A DNA stretch of 64,000 bases from Anaerolentibacter hominis (GCF_032380675.1 NZ_JAWDIX010000001.1:1798001-1862000), one strand, 5' to 3'; positions 53,817 through 61,820 are shown, numbered from the stretch's first letter. A program made the numbers and translations. Notes: generated by a model not told the origin, from the letters alone.

Positions 53817-53845
53817 TTGACATTATGTTTGGATCGTGATATGCT
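53817..53845 (+). promoter_or_regulatory. Promoter of the RDR-like polymerase gene
   Basis: TTGACA (53817-53822), 17-base spacer, TATGCT (53840-53845); near-consensus sigma-A. Confidence 0.8.
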
Positions 53846-53859
53846 CATTTTACCAAATC

Positions 53860-53873
53860 AGAACATTTGTTTC
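53860..53873. promoter_or_regulatory. LexA-like box 2
   Basis: AGAACATTTGTTTC just downstream of the predicted start site of the polymerase gene; the core GAACAT-TGTT is kept, with four differences from consensus. Confidence 0.5.
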
Positions 53874-53909
53874 ATTTCTTGCTTTTCTTGTCCCATGTAA
53901 AGGGAAAGG

Positions 53910-56453
53910 ATGAGTTTTATGTTTGCACCTCCATTATATTCTGTGCGGAAATTTCCGCTTTCCTATTTGATTGATCACAACCTTGCCGATACCGGCACCG
54001 ATTCTGTTTCACCGCTCCGGCTGCGGCTGGAGCCGGAAGAAGAATCTCGTTTTTATGTACAGCAGCAGGATAATCTCCTCTTTCGGCAGATCCGGCTGAT
54101 TACAGAAGAAACCAGCCGTCACAACCGACATATTATCTTTGTTGACTGTGACGGACAGGGACATAGGCTCGACACGCTCCGGCGCTTGATTTTATATGGA
54201 TTGAATTTAAACGGAACTCATTTCACGAATGGGGAACGATCCGCCTCCATGGTCCGCACCTCCATCCTCAGCTTTGTGTCGGAAGATATCGCGGATAAGC
54301 TTCAGGAAGCCGTCACTCTGGGTGCAGCTCCCAGCAAAAGTGTCCTGTCCAAATGGTACGCCTACCGGGGTCTTATGCTCAGTTCCTGCCACTGTCTGGA
54401 ACAGTGGTACCCGAAGATCATCATCGTGCCGGACTACTACCGCACGATTCCCGGCCAGCATATCCGCTATGCACAGGACTGTGAATCCACCTTTACAGAC
54501 AAAGACGGTCGGGAACGCACCTGGGTTCAGAAGGAAATTGCAGAGACAGTCCGCGATATCCGAATCAATGTATTTGACGGCTGCGGCATCCACCATCCTG
54601 AGATAACCAGGCAGGTGAAAGAGCTGCTTTCCTGTGATACGGACCCCACGAGTATTCTCTGGAGAGCTCCCTTTATAAAGGGAATGACCCATGAGGCCGA
54701 CTATGTTGCCTTTCTCACAGAGAGGGGCGTCACCCATATCCGTGATATCTGGGGGACCGCCCATGATATCCGCAAGGAGCCCATGCTGATTCTGTGCGAG
54801 TCCATGTATAAAGGAAAGCCCTATTTTCATCGGGACGGCACTGCCGCCGACTGGGATAATTATCTGACGCTCTTCCGGCAGTACCGGCATTCTATCGGTG
54901 TCGCCAAATGGAACTTTTCTTCTGAGGAAGAACCCGTATATACCCGGGCCAATTACCAGATTCTGCAGGATCTGGAACTTTCCTATGAGGATTTTGCTTC
55001 TCTGGCCGCCGAGAGTATAGAGTGGCTGGAACGGATTATACAGGGAGACGAACTGTATGCCTGCTGCTTTCTGGGGTTGTTCGCAGACCGGAGAAAAGCA
55101 TTGAATCAGTATACACAGGCCATACTGAAAGATCCCCGAATGTTAAAAGAAGCCGGCGTCCGAAATTACTTTATCTCTCTGGTTGACAAGTACAAGAACG
55201 AGTTAAAATGCGGCAAGCTCTGGATAAAGGCGACCTTTAAGTTTCTGGTTCCGGATCTGATCATGCTCATGGAACACATTGGGAATCTGCCTGTAAACGG
55301 CTGTCTGGAGGCAGATGAATGTTATGTATCCGCCCACGGCACACCCTGCCGGGGAGACTATCTCATCGAACGCAATCCCCACATCTGCCGTTCTGAGCAC
55401 ACCGTGCTCAGGGCGGAGGATAGTGAAGTCATATCCCGCTACTGCAAAAACCTTGCTAATGTATGTATGATCAACGGTAAAAGTATCACACCGCAGCGGC
55501 TGAATGGCGCGGATTTTGACGGGGATCTGGTTTTGGTCGTGGATAATGAAACCATGCTCAAAGGCGTAGACCGGAATGCACCTATTGTCATGGACATTGA
55601 GGATAAAATCACTGTATTGGAGGAAGAAGACACGCCTGAAAACCGTCTGCAGGTAATCCTCCGGGGAATGAACTCACTGATCGGCGAGACCAGCAACTGT
55701 GCTACCGGTTATCACAATAAATCGCCCCGATCCCCGGAACAGAAGCAAAAATATGATTCTTATGTAGACCTGCTGTCCATTATCAACGGGAAAGCTATCG
55801 ACTCTGCGAAAACCGGTGTTGTATTTCCCATCCCCAGGCACATTGCGAAATATGGCAAACCGCTGCCCTATTTTATGAAATACGCCGGTCCTTATTATGC
55901 CGGTATATCAAAGTTTTCCCGGTCCAAAAGCAACCTGAACCGACTGTGCATGGAAATTGAAAAATGGGAAAAGCCGCTTCGCTGGAAACGAACCTACGAG
56001 GATTTTGACTACCATATTATGATGGACTTATCGATTCCGCCCGATCCTCTGCTCTTTTGCCGTATTGAGGCTCTTTATCTGGAATACCAGAGGGAGATGT
56101 CTCAGCTGGCAAAAGACAGTAAATCAATCCGGGAGGAAAAGAAGGGCTGGGAAATCAACTGGGGCTATTACTACGACTATTACCGGAATAAATGTATGGC
56201 TCTCTGTCCGGACGAAAAGAAACTTGCCAATATTGCCGTTGTTCTCTGCTATGAAAAATATCCGAAGCAAAGCAAAAGCTTTCTGTGGCGGATCGCCGGC
56301 CGCGGTATCCTGGAAAACATAAAACAGGTCCCGGCTATGAGACTGCCGTTGGAAGACCCGGAAGGGGACCGCTGTTATCTGGGCCGCCGTTACCGCATGG
56401 AGCTGATACAGACAGAAACCGCGCCAGAAGAAAGGGAGGAGATCGAATCATGA
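53910..56453 (+). CDS. Single-chain RNA polymerase, RDR/QDE-1 (PF05183) and YonO-like
   Basis: 847 residues (ATG at 53910 after AAAGGGAAAGG; a second ATG three codons on is possible). Motifs occur in the order seen in cellular RNA-dependent RNA polymerases: FTNGERSASMVRTS near 105, WYAYRGLMLSSCHCLEQ near 148, FDGCGIHHPEI at 222-232, WRAPFIKGM at 251-259, the GDYLIERNPH segment at 482-492, and NGADFDGDLVLVV with the catalytic DFDGD at 535-539. The family folds as two double-psi barrels in one chain; phage YonO shares this core and transcribes DNA. Whether this enzyme copies RNA or DNA cannot be told. It heads the rightward element and overlaps the next gene by ATGA. Confidence 0.82.
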   Translation: MSFMFAPPLYSVRKFPLSYLIDHNLADTGTDSVSPLRLRLEPEEESRFYVQQQDNLLFRQIRLITEETSRHNRHIIFVDCDGQGHRLDTLRRLILYGLNLNGTHFTNGERSASMVRTSILSFVSEDIADKLQEAVTLGAAPSKSVLSKWYAYRGLMLSSCHCLEQWYPKIIIVPDYYRTIPGQHIRYAQDCESTFTDKDGRERTWVQKEIAETVRDIRINVFDGCGIHHPEITRQVKELLSCDTDPTSILWRAPFIKGMTHEADYVAFLTERGVTHIRDIWGTAHDIRKEPMLILCESMYKGKPYFHRDGTAADWDNYLTLFRQYRHSIGVAKWNFSSEEEPVYTRANYQILQDLELSYEDFASLAAESIEWLERIIQGDELYACCFLGLFADRRKALNQYTQAILKDPRMLKEAGVRNYFISLVDKYKNELKCGKLWIKATFKFLVPDLIMLMEHIGNLPVNGCLEADECYVSAHGTPCRGDYLIERNPHICRSEHTVLRAEDSEVISRYCKNLANVCMINGKSITPQRLNGADFDGDLVLVVDNETMLKGVDRNAPIVMDIEDKITVLEEEDTPENRLQVILRGMNSLIGETSNCATGYHNKSPRSPEQKQKYDSYVDLLSIINGKAIDSAKTGVVFPIPRHIAKYGKPLPYFMKYAGPYYAGISKFSRSKSNLNRLCMEIEKWEKPLRWKRTYEDFDYHIMMDLSIPPDPLLFCRIEALYLEYQREMSQLAKDSKSIREEKKGWEINWGYYYDYYRNKCMALCPDEKKLANIAVVLCYEKYPKQSKSFLWRIAGRGILENIKQVPAMRLPLEDPEGDRCYLGRRYRMELIQTETAPEEREEIES

Positions 56454-57088
56454 TCAATGAAGTATTAGAAGTAAAGGATTATCTGGAAGGAAATAATATA
56501 AGCGAAAAATGTATGTACCGGATCTGCTATCTGATTGCTAAATGGTTTCACTCCCAGGGGCTGTCCCCTCTGGAGAACAGGGAAGCGATCTTTGACTGGG
56601 GTAAGCAAAATCATGTCTATATCAAATACAATGTAAATGCCCTGATCTATCAGGCGATGGAAGATAAAACGCCGCTCAGGGACCATATAAAGATCTACAT
56701 CAGTGAACGCGATATAAATGAAATTCTGAGACGGTTTGACAGCAAAAACTGCCGTCTGCTGAGTCTGGCCTTTCTCACCTATGCCAAGGCAATCGGCGCA
56801 GGCAAGGACTCTTTTCCGGTGCTGATGACCTCTATGGCGAACTGGCTCCATCTGGATAACGGAAATATCAGCCGTCTTTATCTGCCGGAGCTGATTGACT
56901 TCGGCTATCTGACCAAAACGGAAGCTCAGAAAACCTTTACCTGGAATAAGCAGGTCAAGTCAAGGGCGCTGACCGTCCGGATGAATGTGGATACGAAAAA
57001 CGAAGGAGAGTATCTGTTGAAAGACAATGATATCTTCGGCCTTTATGACGAGATTTTCTGCCAGAGTGCTGTACGGGGATGTGTATAG
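56450..57088 (+). CDS. Winged-helix-like protein coupled to the polymerase gene
   Basis: 212 residues; the ATG overlaps the polymerase stop as ATGA and follows AAAGGGAGGAG, so the two are translationally coupled. The helical N-terminal ~100 residues include SEKCMYRICYLIAKWFHSQ and a phage-like DWGKQNHVYIKYNVN. A winged-helix-like unit follows near 115-160 (LAFLTYAKAIGAG, then NISRLYLPELIDFGYLT), as in replication or transcription regulators. Coupling suggests a partner of the polymerase, for example a specificity factor (inference). No named family recognised. Confidence 0.65.
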   Translation: MINEVLEVKDYLEGNNISEKCMYRICYLIAKWFHSQGLSPLENREAIFDWGKQNHVYIKYNVNALIYQAMEDKTPLRDHIKIYISERDINEILRRFDSKNCRLLSLAFLTYAKAIGAGKDSFPVLMTSMANWLHLDNGNISRLYLPELIDFGYLTKTEAQKTFTWNKQVKSRALTVRMNVDTKNEGEYLLKDNDIFGLYDEIFCQSAVRGCV

Positions 57089-57126
57089 TGTATTTAATAA
57101 TGCAGCAAACGTTTACCAATGGCTTT

Positions 57127-57169
57127 ACGTAATTTTACGTATCTTTTATTGACTTACGTAATTTTATGT
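57127..57169. promoter_or_regulatory. Twin palindromic operators of hicAB
   Basis: ACGTAATTTTACGT (57127-57140, perfect dyad) and ACGTAATTTTATGT (57156-57169), 29 bases apart. The second lies inside the promoter spacer, fitting HicB autorepression. Confidence 0.65.
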
Positions 57170-57177
57170 AATATGGT
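57149..57177 (+). promoter_or_regulatory. Promoter of hicAB
   Basis: TTGACT (57149-57154), 17-base spacer, TATGGT (57172-57177). Confidence 0.7.
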
Positions 57178-57206
57178 AATAATAGATAAGGAGGAGAAAC
57201 TACAAT

Positions 57207-57395
57207 ATGCCGATGACGCCAAAAGAAATGATTAGACATTTAAGGCGAAATGGTTTTGACATTGTCAGCCAAAATGGTTCACATATTAAGCTAAAAAATC
57301 CTACAACCGGCAAGCAAACTATAGTTCCTTATCATTCCAGTCCATTAAAAAAAGGATTGGAGCAGGCCATACTTAAACAGGCCGGTCTACAATGA
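57207..57395 (+). CDS. hicA: HicA mRNA interferase toxin
   Basis: 62 residues after AAGGAGGAG. The dsRBD-like HicA fold is clear: PKEMIRHLRRNGFDIVSQNGSHIKLKNP with the catalytic histidine in GSHIKL near residue 27, and IVPYHSSPLKKGLEQAILKQAGL. HicA cleaves mRNA when free of HicB. It is the first gene of a two-gene operon within the phage-like element and has its own promoter with palindromic operators. Confidence 0.93.
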   Translation: MPMTPKEMIRHLRRNGFDIVSQNGSHIKLKNPTTGKQTIVPYHSSPLKKGLEQAILKQAGLQ

Positions 57396-57419
57396 AAGCA
57401 ACGGAAAAGGAGGATTGTT

Positions 57420-57812
57420 ATGGATAAATTATTCTATCCTGCTGTTTTTCACAAGGCGGAGGAAGGAGGATTCTGGGTTTCATTCCCTGACTTTCCAGAA
57501 TGCCTTACTGAGGGTGATGATGTAGGTAAATCTTACGCTATGGCTGTTGATGCGCTTGGACTATCGATTACGACAATAATTGCTGCTGGTGATTCTCTTC
57601 CTGATCCATCTGATCCTGACGATATTACAGCAGTCGATGGCTTTATCGTATTGGTAGAATTTGACTTGCAGGCTTATAAACGACGCACCTCTTCTGTCGC
57701 AGTGAAACGGACTGTCTCTCTTCCTGCATGGCTTGCGACAGAGTCTGAAAGCCGCGGATATAGTTACTCACAAGTGTTGCAAGAAGCACTTCTGCAGAAA
57801 ATCGGCGGATAA
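57420..57812 (+). CDS. hicB: HicB antitoxin
   Basis: 130 residues. The N-terminal partial RNase H-like HicB domain (FYPAVFHKAEEGGFWVSFPDFPECLTEGDD near 4-33) binds HicA. The C-terminal VKRTVSLPAWLATESESRGYSYSQVLQEAL is a ribbon-helix-helix DNA-binding unit. It neutralises HicA and is expected to repress the promoter at 57149-57177. It follows hicA by 24 bases. Confidence 0.93.
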   Translation: MDKLFYPAVFHKAEEGGFWVSFPDFPECLTEGDDVGKSYAMAVDALGLSITTIIAAGDSLPDPSDPDDITAVDGFIVLVEFDLQAYKRRTSSVAVKRTVSLPAWLATESESRGYSYSQVLQEALLQKIGG

Positions 57813-58203
57813 AATGAATATCGCTTTGGATGCTGCCAAAGCGGTTGAGGGAAAATATATCCGAATGTCTCCAGGACATTTACACATCTTTCAGTTGTTA
57901 TATAAGAAAGCTCAATCTGTTGTATATGAATACTAGTTATATTTGTAAACTTGATTTGTACATAGAAATTGTACCGTCGGTTTTTAATTTTCGAACATAT
58001 GATCGGTATTCATCAAATCCCGGATGTCCGCTGCAGGCATCCGGGATTTCTGTTTTGTACAATAAGGCGACTCGCGGAGTATCGGCGTTTGTTAGGAACC
58101 GAAACCATCCGGACTTCTCCTTTTTCCAAACCGGACTAATTCGTGCAGCGGAAAGGAATGAATCACAATTCAGCAGATAACAAAACGCGAATGGCAATAT
58201 GCC
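57813..58203 (+). other. Intergenic stretch with terminator and LexA-like box 3
   Basis: No convincing gene. CGAACATATGATCG at 57992-58005 differs from the SOS consensus at one position. AAATCCCGGATG/CATCCGGGATTT (58015-58049) followed by CTGTTTTG is the probable hicAB terminator. Confidence 0.6.
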
Positions 58204-58419
58204 ATGGACCAGTACGGGCAGCTTCCCTGTGTCCGTACGCGGCACGGCCGTATCTATGTAAAAGATGGGGATGCGCTTCGGATCTGGAAGGAGCTGGGGC
58301 TCAATAAGAACAAGTTCTCTCAGCTTGAGAAGGACTTTCAGGAACAGAATGAAATGGCCAGAACGTATTGCGCCGCTTCCCGTTCTTTCCAAAGAGAAAG
58401 GACGGCAGAGATATCATAA
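58204..58419 (+). CDS. Small element protein, unknown function
   Basis: 71 residues from the ATG at 58204. The same frame remains open for about ten further codons upstream (reading TKREWQYAMDQYGQ across the ATG) with only ATC or ATT as starts before a stop, and GGAAAGGA lies just before them, so the true protein may be longer with a rare start codon. It contains VRTRHGRIYVKDGDALRIWKE and is basic. The stop overlaps the next start as TAATG. No family recognised. Confidence 0.5.
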   Translation: MDQYGQLPCVRTRHGRIYVKDGDALRIWKELGLNKNKFSQLEKDFQEQNEMARTYCAASRSFQRERTAEIS

Positions 58420-59186
58420 TGAAACTTACTTATTTTGACAAGATCTCCTGTGAGCCGCTGGTTCTTACCGGTATTGGCTCCATCTGTTCTCCCCGTCTGC
58501 GGGATATCAGCCGGCTTGGACTTGATACTTACAATCTCTATCTCTCCTGTCTTCTTATGTCGCCGCGCAACTATTACGATATGAAAAACCTTTCTTCCTT
58601 CTATGAGTCAATGACAGAAGAAGAACAGGCAGAGCAGAATCTGTTTGATCTGGTCACGGCTGATCCAGAACTGTGCCCGCTCTATGAACGGGTGCTGAAC
58701 TTTTTCTTTCTGGAAGAGATTCGCTATCATGCCGAATACAACGTGTTTCTTTCCTTCCGTGCTGCACAAAAGGGAGAAGAAGAGCCGGAAGCGGCAGGCA
58801 TCATCCGGCGGGAAAATTTTGATGAGATCGCTGATCTGATTCTCCAGCTGAACTATATCGCCGGAAAAGCAGAACAGCCTGCAAAGGTAAAGAATAAGAA
58901 AGCCTCGGAAATATTGAAAAAACTCCAGAAAGGCCGGGCTCTTAAGCCACAAAGCAAAGAAGATGCGGAAAAAATGGATCTGGGCAACATTATTTCCTCT
59001 CTGGCTTCTTATCATAAATCCCTTAATCTCATCAATATCTGGGATCTGACCGTCTATCAATTGTACGATCAATTCTACCGCCAGAATAATAACAACGTTT
59101 ATGACATCCAGGCCATGAGTGTCTCAGCCTGGGGCGATAAAGAAAATCACTTTGCCGTGGACGGCTGGTTCCAGCCTCTGCGCTGA
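58419..59186 (+). CDS. Unknown helical protein of the tail-like module
   Basis: 255 residues starting at the TAATG overlap. Mostly helical: MTEEEQAEQNLFDLV near 68-82, then a Lys-rich region near 165-195 and SLNLINIWDLTVYQLYDQFYRQNNN near 205-230, ending GWFQPLR. The ending with an IWDLT-like helix followed by ENHFAVDGWF recalls phage tail chaperone or late structural proteins, but I cannot name the family. It precedes the tube-like gene. Confidence 0.55.
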   Translation: MKLTYFDKISCEPLVLTGIGSICSPRLRDISRLGLDTYNLYLSCLLMSPRNYYDMKNLSSFYESMTEEEQAEQNLFDLVTADPELCPLYERVLNFFFLEEIRYHAEYNVFLSFRAAQKGEEEPEAAGIIRRENFDEIADLILQLNYIAGKAEQPAKVKNKKASEILKKLQKGRALKPQSKEDAEKMDLGNIISSLASYHKSLNLINIWDLTVYQLYDQFYRQNNNNVYDIQAMSVSAWGDKENHFAVDGWFQPLR

Positions 59187-59357
59187 CAGGTGGTTCGTAT
59201 CGTGTCAGAAGCTTCTTCGGCTTATTATCACAGATACCCTGGGGCTGTTGCTGCAGTCTGCAGGGGCCATTATGCAGCAATACTGCGCACTTCGCAGTAA
59301 AAAACAAAAGCCATCGGCTTATCATCAAAAACTTGAAACAAACAAGGAGGATCTACC
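59187..59357 (+). other. Leader of the tube-like gene with small hairpins
   Basis: ACTGCG/CGCAGT (59282-59298) followed by AAAAAACAAAA, and a TTGCTGC/GCAGCAA pair around 59246-59280. A strong AACAAGGAGGA ribosome site precedes the ATG at 59358. Confidence 0.5.
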
Positions 59358-60104
59358 ATGACAAACACTAATATTGCTTCCAGAGAAGTATGTGACTTAA
59401 TCTTTGAAGATTTTTTCACAAAAAAACCGGTGTTAAATGTTGACTACGCCAACGTGGTAACAACCGAAGTAACCGGTGAAACCGTATTTGCTTACGGCGG
59501 CAAAGGCCATGCAAAACGTATCGCGTTCTACGGCGAGAAGGGCGGTACCATCAGCTTTGAATGTCAGATTCAGCCATTCAAACTGTATGCTCTGTTAAGC
59601 GGCGCTGATATCCAGAATACAGCCAGCTTCTTAAAGAGAGAGGTTCTGACTGCTGCGGAAGGCAAGCTGACACTGACTGATACACCTGCAGCATCTGACC
59701 GCGTAAATGTCTTCCCGGCAGACGATGACTGCGGCGCTGCTGTTGCTGTTACCGTATCCGGCAAGGAAGTTACTCTTCCGGAAAGCAGCACTGGAAACTT
59801 TGTCGCATATTACATGGTGACAAAAACTTCCGGCGTACAGAGAATCAATCTGAATGCCAATACATTCCCGAAGACTTTTGCTGCCTATGCATCAACTGTT
59901 GAAAAGAGTGAGGCAGATGAGCTGCTTCCTTACAAAATGGTTGTTTATAAATGCGCTCCGCAGACAAACTTCACACTCTCCTTCTCCAACAGCGGCGATC
60001 CGGCTACCCTTACCTTTACCGCTGATCTTCTGACCGACGATCAGGGCAATATGCTGGATATGATTCTGCTGGAGGCTGAAAACGGAGCTTCTGCTGAGGC
60101 CTAA
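59358..60104 (+). CDS. Phage tail tube-like major structural protein
   Basis: 248 residues with the strongest ribosome site in the element. The layout is beta-rich: KPVLNVDYANVVTTEVTGETVFAYGG near the start, then AVAVTVSGKEVTL near 130, and the C-terminal CAPQTNFTLSFSNSGDPATLTFTADLLTDDQGNMLDMILLE near 200-240, which closely resembles phage tail-tube or major structural proteins. High translation signals and the hairpin array after it fit an abundant virion or tail component. Direct evidence for assembly is absent. Confidence 0.65.
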   Translation: MTNTNIASREVCDLIFEDFFTKKPVLNVDYANVVTTEVTGETVFAYGGKGHAKRIAFYGEKGGTISFECQIQPFKLYALLSGADIQNTASFLKREVLTAAEGKLTLTDTPAASDRVNVFPADDDCGAAVAVTVSGKEVTLPESSTGNFVAYYMVTKTSGVQRINLNANTFPKTFAAYASTVEKSEADELLPYKMVVYKCAPQTNFTLSFSNSGDPATLTFTADLLTDDQGNMLDMILLEAENGASAEA

Positions 60105-60465
60105 GCCATTTGGCACTAACTTTCTTCTCTGATTTTTTCTTCCTTTCTTATCTGTTCTGAGATAAGATTCTCTGATTAACGGACGATCCCACTTCTTCCT
60201 GGATCGTCCGGCGCTGATGCGTATGAGCGGCGGCGCATGTATTGTGGATTGTTTTTGAACGCTTTGTACCGTCTGCACGATACAGACGGTACAAAGAACG
60301 CTGATTACAGTTCTGTCCGGCCGGCAGAACTGTTTCACATAGATTTCCGGGAAGCTTAAAAATCAGCTTCCCGGCCTCCGATTCATAACAAGCAGACCGG
60401 TTTTCCGGGCTGTCTTGTACTGGGGAACAGACTTTCACAATCCATGAAAGACTGTTCCCTTTTTT

Positions 60466-60505
60466 TATAACACAGGAAAGTCCTCCAAACTTCTCTGTGT
60501 TATAA
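60466..60505. repeat. Dispersed 37-nt palindrome, copy
   Basis: TTATAACACAG-AAAGT / ACTT-TCTGTGTTATAA around CCTCCAA; directly joined to repeat copy B. Confidence 0.75.
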
Positions 60506-60507
60506 AA

Positions 60508-60597
60508 AAACCTCCGGGGATCGCACTGCGGCGGAAAGGAATCGTGTTGCCAGAGCAACCCGCCGCAGGCGGAGAATCCCGCAAGCGGGATTCTTTG
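60508..60597. repeat. Structured dispersed repeat, copy B
   Basis: Inverted relative to copy A (7318-7440). Stems: TGCGGCGG/CCGCCGCA around GTTGC-CAGA-GCAAC, then GAATCCCGC/GCGGGATTC. All pairs are intact here. Confidence 0.8.
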
Positions 60598-60642
60598 ATT
60601 TCATATAGTGATTACTGCCTCCTCCCGATGAAAGGACTGATA

Positions 60643-60876
60643 TTGATTAAATTTACAACGCTTGAGGAAGCTGAACAGTGCTACGGCAAAGAAAACCTGG
60701 TCCGTATCACCAATATCCGGCAGCTCCTCTTCTACTGTTCCAATGGGGTCCAGCCCAAACTGATTATCGAGGGCTACGACCATAAAATTGTCGGCGTCTA
60801 TTTAAAGCCGGAAACCGACTATGTCTGGAAGCGCTGGCTTGCCGGACGCCCGGACAAATCCAATCAAAAAGGATAA
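60643..60876 (+). CDS. Small element protein, unknown function
   Basis: 77 residues from a TTG at 60643 with AAAGGA six bases upstream; the ATG at 60628 has no ribosome site. It reads KFTTLEEAEQCYGKENLVRI near the start, YDHKIVGVYLKPETDYVWKRW near the end, and looks like one small alpha/beta domain. It lies between the tube-like gene and the chaperone-position gene. No family recognised. Confidence 0.6.
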   Translation: MIKFTTLEEAEQCYGKENLVRITNIRQLLFYCSNGVQPKLIIEGYDHKIVGVYLKPETDYVWKRWLAGRPDKSNQKG

Positions 60877-60964
60877 CTGCAAGAAAATAGACCTGTTTGT
60901 GCAGAAGCGTCATAAACAGTATTTATCGCAATCTCAGCAAAAACGCTTCGGAATGGAGATTATA

Positions 60965-61435
60965 ATGACTCAGATTATTTCCTATACGGACAACGGCAGA
61001 TCCTGTACCTGCCAGCTGACTCTGCCGACGCTGTCCGTCATGAACTCTTTTGCGGAAACCGTTGCCGCACACATTATGCAGAATGATTATTCTCCTGTCC
61101 TGGAGGATTTCTTCTTTGATTATAAATTGCTGGAACTATTAACTGACGTCTCACTTCCGGAAGATCCCGATGAGGCCTATGCCTATCTCGCCCGCACCAA
61201 TCTGGTGGCTGCGGTAAAAGAAGGAATCCCCGACCCGTCCCTCATTCACAGCCTGAAAAATAATGTACAAAAGAAGGTCTCCTACCTGAAACAGAAAGCC
61301 ATCCATGCTTCTGCTATGGACGACCTGTTGATTTCTATCAATGACTATATCCGCGATCTGACCTCCAAGCTTTCCGAACGCACGCCCGATGAAATCCGCC
61401 AGTCCCTTGCTTCTGCCCAGGCAGAAAAAGAATAA
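60965..61435 (+). CDS. Protein in tail-assembly-chaperone position
   Basis: 156 residues from the ATG at 60965 after TGGAG. Largely helical after a beta N-terminus (TQIISYTDNGRSCTCQLTLPTL), with VLEDFFFDYKLLELLTDV near 48-65 and a charged C-terminal helix. In phages the gene before the tape measure usually encodes a tail assembly chaperone, often with a frameshift; I see no clear slippery site here. Assignment rests on position and acidic helical character only. Confidence 0.5.
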   Translation: MTQIISYTDNGRSCTCQLTLPTLSVMNSFAETVAAHIMQNDYSPVLEDFFFDYKLLELLTDVSLPEDPDEAYAYLARTNLVAAVKEGIPDPSLIHSLKNNVQKKVSYLKQKAIHASAMDDLLISINDYIRDLTSKLSERTPDEIRQSLASAQAEKE

Positions 61436-61543
61436 ACCCTAAGTTCGTACCGTTTTATAGGACAGCAGATGTTGTACACTCATTCTAAACAGTCGGAAAT
61501 GCCTGTTCTCAGGCTTTCAGGGAAAAACCGGGAGGGTATAAGT

Positions 61544-61696
61544 ATGAAACCTTATAAAAAAGTCATTGTACTGGAAATCGACGGATTTGAATCAAAGATT
61601 ATTGACGAAAGAAATATGGCGGAGGACGCGGATGTGGAAATCTTCCGCAGAAAGTATCCGGCGGACAATCAGGTCATTCTCATTGTCTATATGTAA
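61544..61696 (+). CDS. Small element protein, unknown function
   Basis: 50 residues after GGGAGGG. Sequence KKVIVLEIDGFESKIIDERNMAEDADVEIFRRKYP suggests a small beta-alpha domain. It sits between the chaperone-position gene and the tape-measure gene. No family recognised. Confidence 0.55.
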   Translation: MKPYKKVIVLEIDGFESKIIDERNMAEDADVEIFRRKYPADNQVILIVYM

Positions 61697-61786
61697 AAAG
61701 CCGGTCTCCTCTTTCAGAAATGTCCGGCACTTTATGTCAGGCATAGCAAACGACAGCACGCTTCGCGAGCCGTCTTGTTGCAATGG

Positions 61787-61820
61787 TACCGGAGGCCATT
61801 TAAAAGAGCGGCCTCCGGTA
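61787..61820 (+). terminator. Perfect 11-bp hairpin before the tape-measure gene
   Basis: TACCGGAGGCC/GGCCTCCGGTA followed by AAACATAAC; a terminator or processing site without a T run. Confidence 0.55.

Larger units (their letters stand above)
60105..60642 (+). other. Intergenic array of consecutive hairpins
   Basis: No gene. In order: GGACGATCC/GGATCGTCC (60181-60209); CTTTGTACCGTCTG/CAGACGGTACAAAG (60262-60296); ACAGTTCTG/CAGAACTGT (60307-60333); CCGGGAAGCT/AGCTTCCCGG (60347-60374); GGGAACAG/CTGTTCCC with TTTTTTTT (60423-60468, a terminator); then two dispersed repeats. Confidence 0.8.

Noticed and set aside
53910..56453. Fragment of a multisubunit beta/beta' RNA polymerase
   Set aside because: The DFDGD and flanking ERNPH/RAPFIKGM order match the single-chain RDR/YonO type, not the NADFDGD context with beta' zinc and bridge-helix segments.
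57814..57936. Forty-residue protein after hicB
   Set aside because: No ribosome site, no recognisable sequence pattern, and it precedes the operon terminator.
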